Shown in pieces: positions 33,434 through 38,657 of a stretch of DNA of 38,657 nt. Within the stretch, counting starts at the first letter, position 1, and the number at the start of each line of letters is the position of its first letter. Source of the stretch: SZUA-430 sp044375275 (GTDB lineage Bacteria > Pseudomonadota > Alphaproteobacteria > Micropepsales > Micropepsaceae); contig JBILMZ010000008.1 of NCBI GenBank assembly GCA_044375275.1, positions 1 through 38,657 on the forward strand, given 5' to 3'. The notes under the pieces are model-generated. The model did not search any database, was not told the DNA's origin, and saw nothing but the letters and a program-made list of their open reading frames with translations. A program made the translations under genes and the position numbers.

Positions 33434-35176
33434 CTAGCCGGCGAAGCGCTTTTCGCCGTCAAGCCACGTGGAGTGGATGCGGATCTTGCGGATCGTGTCG
33501 GGCGCGACCTCCGTCGGATCCCGCTCGAGCACCACCATGTCGGCCGCCTTGCCAAGCTCCAGGCTCCCGCAATAGTCATCGAGATGGCTCTGCCAGGCCG
33601 CGTCGATGGTCACCGCACGCATCGCCTCGAGCGGCGTGATGCACTCCTCGGGATTGAGGATCCCGCCACCCTCGTGCATGTCCCTGAGCACCGCATTCTC
33701 CATGCAGCGCAAGGGATCGATCGGCGTGACGTTGTAGTCGGAGTGCAGCGAGATGCGCAGCCCGCCCTTGAGCGCCGACCTGCACGGGTCAAGCCTGTAG
33801 GCACGCTCCTGTCCCAGCAGCCGGTCGAGGAACGCACGCCCCCAATAATGAACGTGCCCGATCAGGAACGACGGCGAGATCCCAAGCTTCTTCATGCGGG
33901 CAATCTGGTCGTCATGCAGGATGCTGCAGTGCTCGATGCGATGGCGCAGCTTGTGCCCGCCTTCCCCGTTGGTACCGCGCTCATAGGCGTCAAGGACAAC
34001 ATCGATCGCAGCGTCACCATTGGCGTGGATGCCAATGGGCCATCCGTCGGCATGCAGGGTACGAACAAGGTCCTCGATGGCCTCGGGCGTGTAGTTCAGC
34101 GCGCCGCGATTGGTCGAGTTGAGATAAGGCTCGCGCTGATAGCCGGTCAGGCCCTGGTTCGAACCGTCGGACCACGCCTTGATCCCGCTGAACGAGAAGC
34201 CAGGCGAATGCAGGCCCCGCTTCAGGCCCATCGATTTCCATTTTTCATAGTGCGTGGACACGAGCTGGCCCGTGTACCGAACGACAGGATCGTCCCGCAT
34301 CGCACCCTTGATCAGCTCGATGTCGGCCTCGGCAAACAGGCCGCCGATGCCGCAATCGTGCAGGGCCGTGCAACCCTTTGCAGATGCATCCTCGAGGTCG
34401 GCGCGAAGGAAGCCGACAAGCTGCGCAGGCGTGGGCGAGCTCATCACCTGCACGAAAGGCTGGAACGCCGGCGGCTCTTCGAGGCGGCCTGTCAGCTCAC
34501 CCGCTTCGTCACGGCCAAAGCGTCCCTGCGGCGGGTCGGGCGTGTCGCGCGTGACCTTCGCAAGCTCGAAGGCCTTGGTGTTGGCGTAGGCATTGTGCCC
34601 GTTCGACTCCAGCACGAAGACCGGCACGTCAGGCGACAGCTGGTCGAGGTCCTGCCGCGTGAAAGGCTTGCCTGGCATGATTGAGGGATCGAGCATCTTG
34701 CCCTGGATCCAGCTGCCGGGGCCTGCTTTCTTCGCCGCCTCCCGGATCTTGGTGCGCGCATCATCCATGGTCGCCGTGGTGAAGGGACCAAGGTCAAGCC
34801 ACGGGCGCAGGCCGGCAAAATTGGAATGCATGTGCGGATCGACAAAGCCCGGCAGCACCGTGTAGCCGCCGAGGTTCACGACCTTCGTGCCCGGCCCCTT
34901 CAGGCCAAGGACGTCGGCCTTGCTGCCCGTCGCCACGATGCATCCGTCACGCACGGCAACGGCCTCGACGATGGTGTTCTTTGCATCCATCGTGTGGATG
35001 CGCCGCGCGAGGAAGATGGTCTCGGCCTTGCGGCTATCGGCTGCACTCGCGCCCTTGATGGCCGTTGCAGAAACGGCCGCGGCGACGAAACCGGACCCGA
35101 TGCCGCGAAGGACATCGCGCCGGCCATGCAGGCTTCGCATGACCTGCATGAAATTCGCATCACAGGCGTTGCACAT
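33434..35176 (-). CDS. Tat-exported amidohydrolase, YtcJ-like (amidohydrolase family 3)
   Basis: A 580-residue metal-dependent hydrolase. The N-terminus carries a twin-arginine motif (GRRDVLRG, Arg19-Arg20) and a hydrophobic Ala-rich stretch, preceded by an unusual MCNAC start that offers a Cys pair before the signal. The catalytic domain shows the metal motif PGFVDPHMHSNF (His115 and His117), GIHANGDAAIDVVLDAYE, RHRIEHCSIL and HSDYNVTPIDPL, all typical of YtcJ-like enzymes related to N-substituted formamide deformylase. GGAGG lies 8 nt before ATG 35176. The substrate is unknown; formamides or other amides are possible. An isonitrile hydratase-like gene at 11.4-12.1 kb would yield formamides, but the link is speculative. 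Confidence 0.9.
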   Translation of the reverse strand: MCNACDANFMQVMRSLHGRRDVLRGIGSGFVAAAVSATAIKGASAADSRKAETIFLARRIHTMDAKNTIVEAVAVRDGCIVATGSKADVLGLKGPGTKVVNLGGYTVLPGFVDPHMHSNFAGLRPWLDLGPFTTATMDDARTKIREAAKKAGPGSWIQGKMLDPSIMPGKPFTRQDLDQLSPDVPVFVLESNGHNAYANTKAFELAKVTRDTPDPPQGRFGRDEAGELTGRLEEPPAFQPFVQVMSSPTPAQLVGFLRADLEDASAKGCTALHDCGIGGLFAEADIELIKGAMRDDPVVRYTGQLVSTHYEKWKSMGLKRGLHSPGFSFSGIKAWSDGSNQGLTGYQREPYLNSTNRGALNYTPEAIEDLVRTLHADGWPIGIHANGDAAIDVVLDAYERGTNGEGGHKLRHRIEHCSILHDDQIARMKKLGISPSFLIGHVHYWGRAFLDRLLGQERAYRLDPCRSALKGGLRISLHSDYNVTPIDPLRCMENAVLRDMHEGGGILNPEECITPLEAMRAVTIDAAWQSHLDDYCGSLELGKAADMVVLERDPTEVAPDTIRKIRIHSTWLDGEKRFAG

Positions 35177-35299
35177 TCTCAGCCCTCCCTCGTTGGCCCC
35201 TTGAACCGGAGAGGCCGCATTGTTGTGGCGCCAGTTGGGATGCGTATGCAGCCGGGCGATCAATTGCGCGACGACTGTGCACCATCCCCACGGCAGTCT

Positions 35300-35332
35300 T
35301 GATCCTCCGGAACAGGGCGCCCCGGAGGATCA
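35300..35332. other. 11-bp inverted repeat, possible terminator
   Basis: TGATCCTCCGG (35300-35310) and CCGGAGGATCA (35322-35332) form a perfect 11-bp stem with an 11-nt loop. It lies 37 bases downstream of the stop of the minus-strand repeat-protein gene. No T tract follows on either strand, so it is a candidate terminator or mRNA-stabilising hairpin only. Confidence 0.5.
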
Positions 35333-35368
35333 CATCATGTTGCCCGAAAAGGGCCGTGTGGCAAGGTT

Positions 35369-36196
35369 TCAGCGCGCGTAGAGGTCGACCTGCGCGGTAC
35401 GCCAGTTCAGGAAATTGTCGGCCTGGCGGAAATACAGATAGACATAGCGGATGTCATTCCGGCCACTCGACACATTGAACTCGCGCGTGCACTGCCCCTT
35501 CTTGACCTTCGAGCGCACCTGCAGATCCTGAACGCGACTGCGCCAGTAAACAACCTGCGCGTCATAGAAGCCCACGTCGGCCCCGCGCACACACAGCTTC
35601 ACCCGCGAATAGCGATAATTGCCATAGGCGTTGATGATGTCCTTGTCGGCAGCCTTTCCGGCCTTTGCATAGCCAAGGCGCACCCATCCACGAATGACGT
35701 CCGACCGATAGTAGTTGCCAGGGTTCCAGCCGCTTCCGTCGTGACCGTTCCAGCCATTGCCGGGATTGTAACCGCTGCCGCCGCCGGGATTGGAGCCTCC
35801 GCTCGACCCTGAACCATAGGGCGGCCGCGAGCCCGAACCTGGGTTATAGCCACTGCCACCGCCGCCCGGATTGTAGCCGCTGCCGCCGCTGCTGCTGCTA
35901 CCGCCGCCCGGATTGTAACCGCTGCCACCGCTGCTGCTGCTACCGCCGCCCGGATTGTAGCCGCTGCCACCGCTGCTGCCGCCGCTGGACGAGCCTCCGC
36001 CATGCGGGGGACGGGCTGACTTGTTCGAGGGTTGTGCCGGTGCCGGCGCCGCAGACTGCGTGGTCGCCGCCGGTTCAGTCGGCTGGCCCATGGGCGGTCT
36101 CGCCCATGCTGCAGTTGCGAGACCCGCAACCAGGGCAACAGAGGAAACAGCCGCCGCAATGGCTGTAGCGCAGGAGAAATGACTGCGTAGCGACAT
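35369..36196 (-). CDS. Exported protein with Gly/Asn-Pro repeats and C-terminal beta domain
   Basis: A 275-residue exported protein of unknown function. After a signal peptide (cut near AWA-RPP, about residue 33) comes a Pro/Ala/Gln-rich segment and then a low-complexity region with GGSGYNPGGGSSSS-type repeats, probably flexible and extended. The last 105 residues form a separate domain (VRLGYAKAGKAADKDIINAYGNYRYSRVKLCVRGADVGFYDAQVVYWRSR...), predicted mainly beta and with two Cys. Its rhythm resembles small beta-sandwich domains such as DUF2541, but I am not certain. GGGAGA lies 9 nt before ATG 36196; the longer frame upstream lacks a signal. The layout suggests a domain held out from the cell surface on a spacer (inference). 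Confidence 0.75.
   Translation of the reverse strand: MSLRSHFSCATAIAAAVSSVALVAGLATAAWARPPMGQPTEPAATTQSAAPAPAQPSNKSARPPHGGGSSSGGSSGGSGYNPGGGSSSSGGSGYNPGGGSSSSGGSGYNPGGGGSGYNPGSGSRPPYGSGSSGGSNPGGGSGYNPGNGWNGHDGSGWNPGNYYRSDVIRGWVRLGYAKAGKAADKDIINAYGNYRYSRVKLCVRGADVGFYDAQVVYWRSRVQDLQVRSKVKKGQCTREFNVSSGRNDIRYVYLYFRQADNFLNWRTAQVDLYAR
35859..35984 (-). repeat. Three 42-bp tandem repeats within the Gly-rich coding region
   Basis: The copies at 35859-35900, 35901-35942 and 35943-35984 share CCGCCGCCCGGATTGTA and a GCTGCT-rich tail. Copies 1 and 2 differ at 2 of 42 positions; copy 3 differs mainly in its last bases. Each unit encodes 14 residues (GGSGYNPGGGSSSS type), so gain or loss of units keeps the frame. 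Confidence 0.9.
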
Positions 36197-36415
36197 GGAC
36201 GAATCTCCCTTTATGTCGTGCGATGACGTTTTAGTGACTGGAAACGACAGGTTCGAATGCCGCAAAATGCTAGCATCGACACGTGCAGCTGTCCACGAAA
36301 TGGATGTGGATTCAGCCGATAGCACGGGAAATGCGGGGAGATACAGTCAAACGCATGTTCGAATGAGTATTTAGGGGGCATAATGAAACCGTAGGCACAT
36401 GACTTCACGCCACGT

Positions 36416-37246
36416 CTAGCGCTCGCCGCCAGTCCGCCTTGCAATCCAATCCGTCAGCGCGTTGATGCGAGTGTAGCGGATGTACTCGCTTTCAGCCTTG
36501 CCGGTGGCGTCGACCTTCACGCCACCTTTGACGATACCCAGAAGATGCGGCTCCGCCGAACCGATGACCCGCGTATAGATGGGACCTCCCGAGTCGCCAT
36601 AGCCGGTGCGCTGCTTTGAACCCGCAACGCCGACACAGAAATCATGAGCGGGATCAAAATCCACCAAGGGACTATCGCAATGCGATGACGCGGCAACCAT
36701 CGAGGAATAGGCTCTGAGCTGGGTTCCCGTGATCCCGTTTCCCAGGCCCACCGTCATCGTCGGCAAGGTCTCGACAAGCGGCGCGTCGAACACATCGACC
36801 ACGGTGGCCCCGAATCGGGTCGCATCTCCGTCGAGCTCGAGCAAGGCCGCATCCACGCGCTCGCCCCCGATGCGGGCAGGCGCGAAGTGATACGACACGA
36901 CCTTCAGGCGGCCTGCGAATGTGCCGTCATCACGCAGATGCACGCCCGCCTCGACGGGCCCCGGCCGCTTCGCGGATGGGACATAGGCGGGCCAGCAATG
37001 CGCCGCCGTCAGCACCCAGTTTGGCGCCACAAGCACGCCACCACAGGCATTGACCTCAGCGCCCTTCTGGCTGGGAAACGGGCTGATGCCACGGATGGAA
37101 ACATAGGAGCTGAACCGGGAAACCTGAAGCGGCTCACCATTGATGATCGCGTGCGCTGGAATGCCGTTCACAAGGCTCAGGGCAAGGGCGATGAAGAATG
37201 AAACGCCAATCACGCGGCGAGCCAAGGCCCTTCGGGTTGCAGGCAT
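36416..37246 (-). CDS. Trypsin-like serine protease (S1 family), exported
   Basis: A 276-residue chymotrypsin-fold protease. A signal peptide (hydrophobic core FFIALALSLVNG, cut near AHA) is followed directly by IINGEPLQVSRFSSYVS, so the mature N-terminus IING is like that of activated trypsin. The catalytic triad is complete: His in LTAAHCWP, Asp in ERVDAALLELDG, Ser in GYGDSGGPIY. Two Cys pairs are likely (NACGG with AAHC; HCDS with DFCVG). The residue six before the catalytic Ser region is not a clear trypsin Asp, so specificity is not assigned. ATG 37246 follows an in-frame GTG at 37249; GGGAG lies upstream. It is the first gene of the exported-protein group inserted after murB. Confidence 0.9.
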   Translation of the reverse strand: MPATRRALARRVIGVSFFIALALSLVNGIPAHAIINGEPLQVSRFSSYVSIRGISPFPSQKGAEVNACGGVLVAPNWVLTAAHCWPAYVPSAKRPGPVEAGVHLRDDGTFAGRLKVVSYHFAPARIGGERVDAALLELDGDATRFGATVVDVFDAPLVETLPTMTVGLGNGITGTQLRAYSSMVAASSHCDSPLVDFDPAHDFCVGVAGSKQRTGYGDSGGPIYTRVIGSAEPHLLGIVKGGVKVDATGKAESEYIRYTRINALTDWIARRTGGER

Positions 37247-37330
37247 CACGTCTCTTCTCCCTCTGGCATCCGCCGCAGGGACACATAAGGGCGCTCATCC
37301 GGGAGAATTGCAAGCGCCGAACGCAAGCCC

Positions 37331-38242
37331 TCAGGCCCGCCCCACCCGCTTGATCTCCCACTCGAGCTCGACGCCGCTCTGTGCCTTCACCCGCGCGCGG
37401 ACTTCCTCGCCCAGCGCCTCGATCTCGTTGCCGCTCGCCTTCCCGTGATTGATGAGGAAGTTGCAGTGCAGCGTCGACACCTCGGCATCACCGTGCCTCA
37501 GACCCCGGCACCCAGCCGCATCGATCAGCTGCCAGGCCTTGTGACCCGGCGGGTTCTTGAAGGTCGAACCACCCGTGCGGCTGCGGATGGGCTGCGTCGC
37601 CTCGCGCGAGCGCGTGATCTCGTTCATCCGCGCCTCGATCTCGGCCTTGTCACCGGGTGTGCCCTCGAACAGGCCCTCGATGAAGATGAGATCGCTCGAA
37701 ACTGCAGACTTGCGATAGGAAAACCCCATCTCGGCGTTTGAAAGAACCACCCGTTCGCCCGACCGCCTCAGCGCCACGGCTTCAACCAGCGTGTCCTTGA
37801 ACTCGCGCCCATAGGCCCCCGCATTCATGCGAAGCCCGCCGCCCACGCCGCCGGGAATGCCGCGCATGAACTCAAGCCCCGCAAGCCCCGCTTCCAGCGC
37901 AGCCTTTGCCACCGCCACATCGAGGACAGCCGCACCGGCCCGCAGTCGATGCTCACCCTCACGCGCCACGTTCATGAAGCCACGCCCGAGACGGATGACA
38001 ACCCCTTCAACTCCGCCATCACGCACAAGCAGGTTGGAGCCAACCCCGATGATGAGCAAAGGCACATCGGCCGGACAGCCCTTCAGGAAGGTCGCAAGGT
38101 CATCCGCATCCGCTGGAATGAACAGCACATCAGCCGGACCACCCGCCCGAAACCACGTCAGGTCCTTGATGGCCGCATTGACCGTGTAAGGCCCCTTCAC
38201 GCGCGGCAGACGCGCCACCAGATCTTGCGCTTCTTGCGTCAT
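37331..38242 (-). CDS. murB: UDP-N-acetylenolpyruvoylglucosamine reductase MurB
   Basis: MurB is the FAD enzyme that uses NADPH to reduce UDP-GlcNAc-enolpyruvate to UDP-MurNAc in the cytoplasm. The 303-residue length and the motifs fit the type II (shorter) class: TWFRAGGPADVLF, LLIIGVGSNLLVRDGG, GLEFMRGIPGGVGGGLRMNAGAYG, FSYRKSAV, and the catalytic Ser in GGSTFKNP; VSTLHCNFLINHG follows. ATG 38242 lies 8 nt after GGGGG; GTG 38251 three codons upstream is too close to that sequence. murC lies upstream on the same strand, separated by hairpin element C. Confidence 0.97.
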   Translation of the reverse strand: MTQEAQDLVARLPRVKGPYTVNAAIKDLTWFRAGGPADVLFIPADADDLATFLKGCPADVPLLIIGVGSNLLVRDGGVEGVVIRLGRGFMNVAREGEHRLRAGAAVLDVAVAKAALEAGLAGLEFMRGIPGGVGGGLRMNAGAYGREFKDTLVEAVALRRSGERVVLSNAEMGFSYRKSAVSSDLIFIEGLFEGTPGDKAEIEARMNEITRSREATQPIRSRTGGSTFKNPPGHKAWQLIDAAGCRGLRHGDAEVSTLHCNFLINHGKASGNEIEALGEEVRARVKAQSGVELEWEIKRVGRA

Positions 38243-38267
38243 GAATGGCACCCCCGGAAAACAGGTT

Positions 38268-38341
38268 CACGCGAAGGCGCGAAAGCGCGAAACACGCGAA
38301 CTTGCGTTTTCGCGTACTTCGCGCTTTCGCGTCTTCGCGTG
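38268..38341. repeat. Intergenic inverted-repeat element C (CGCGAAG units)
   Basis: The arms at 38268-38300 and 38309-38341 are reverse complements at 30 of 33 positions with an 8-nt loop. Each is built from units of about 8 bp of the form CGCGAARN. It lies between murC and murB, genes expected in one transcript, so it would appear as a long hairpin in the message. It has the same plan as elements A and B. Confidence 0.88.
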
Positions 38342-38366
38342 AGCTCTTTCTTCACGACGTCAGGCA

Positions 38367-38657
38367 CTAACCTTTGGATTCCGGGAGCGCCTGCAGCTGG
38401 CCAGGCAGCATGTTCGCCCAGTTCGTGATTGAGCCCGCACCCAGGCAGACAACATAGTCACCCGACTTCGCAATCTCGGCGACGAGCTTCGGCAGCGCCT
38501 CCGGCGACGAGAGCGGCACGACCTGGCGATGGCCATGCGCCCGCATGCTCTCCACCAGCGCATCACGTGACACGCCTTCAATCGGCGCCTCACCCGCCGC
38601 ATAGACATCCGCCACGACGACAGAGTCCGCACCATGGAGGCAGGTCGAGAACTCCTT
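38367..38657 (-). CDS. murC: UDP-N-acetylmuramate-L-alanine ligase MurC (partial, C-terminal end)
   Basis: This is the last 96 codons of murC; the rest lies beyond the right edge. MurC adds L-alanine to UDP-MurNAc, the first amino acid of the peptidoglycan stem peptide. The reverse translation begins EFSTCLHGADSVVVADVYAAGEAPIEGVS, which contains the DVYAAGEAPI block typical of the MurC C-terminal domain. It continues with the late GDYVVCLGAGSITNWANMLP (usual form GAGxI..WA..L). The stop is at 38367-38369. The position upstream of murB is the usual one. Confidence 0.93.
   Translation of the reverse strand, partial: KEFSTCLHGADSVVVADVYAAGEAPIEGVSRDALVESMRAHGHRQVVPLSSPEALPKLVAEIAKSGDYVVCLGAGSITNWANMLPGQLQALPESKG

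Overview
The window is a high-GC chromosomal segment of an alphaproteobacterium. The evidence is an alpha-type SspB adaptor next to fumC, an RHH_4 ribbon-helix-helix protein and a DUF4169 protein, a symmetric CtrA-type site (GTTAA-N7-TTAAC), an FtsZ with a long linker and a DIPAFLRRQ-type tail, and a division/cell-wall (dcw) cluster running murC-murB-(insert)-ddl-ftsQ-ftsA-ftsZ-lpxC-bamD-recN-ligA. I cannot name the genus. No rRNA, tRNA, CRISPR array, transposase or phage gene is visible.

Layout. 1-3491 (minus): the start of an MFS exporter cut by the window edge, mscL with a clear terminator, and a three-gene unit (DUF4386 membrane protein, Tat-exported nitroreductase, MarR regulator) whose promoter carries two palindromic operators 21 bp apart. 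3541-7088 (plus): sspB, fumC, RHH protein, DUF4169 protein and a class III CoA-transferase in a tight run. An outer-membrane beta-barrel gene (minus) follows, with the CtrA-type box upstream. 8093-11214 (plus): uvrD/pcrA-like helicase and prmA. 11215-15328: an isonitrile hydratase-like gene, a decayed AraC/GlxA-type regulator, a 56-bp inverted copy of part of pepP, pepP itself, and a VOC/glyoxalase-like gene. 15346-18291 (minus): a two-gene ABC exporter and a small secreted cysteine-rich protein with an internal duplication. 18427-30052 (minus): ligA, recN, bamD, lpxC, ftsZ, ftsA, ftsQ, ddl. 30373-37246 (minus): five genes for exported proteins (OprB-like porin, carboxylesterase, Tat amidohydrolase, Gly/Asn-Pro repeat protein, trypsin-like protease) separating ddl from murB. 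37331-38657 (minus): murB and the 3' end of murC.

How it works together. The dcw block makes lipid II precursors (MurC, MurB, Ddl), assembles the divisome (FtsQ, FtsA, FtsZ), commits lipid A synthesis (LpxC), inserts outer-membrane proteins (BamD) and repairs DNA (RecN, LigA). FtsQ/FtsA and RecN/LigA overlap, which suggests translational coupling. The 30.4-37.2 kb insert consists entirely of exported proteins and looks like an accessory island for scavenging at the cell surface.

I did not find a convincing new multi-gene system. The signals most worth a second look are three intergenic hairpin elements (11236-11328, 14303-14475, 38268-38341). Their sequences differ, but each has arms built from short tandem units of the type CRCRAAG. 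The middle one has a 34-bp stem with one mismatch and a branched interior. Next come the 56-bp inverted pepP fragment abutting a deleted regulator, the duplicated WNxRxCC...GEC...NRxCR protein, and the double operator at 3449-3485.
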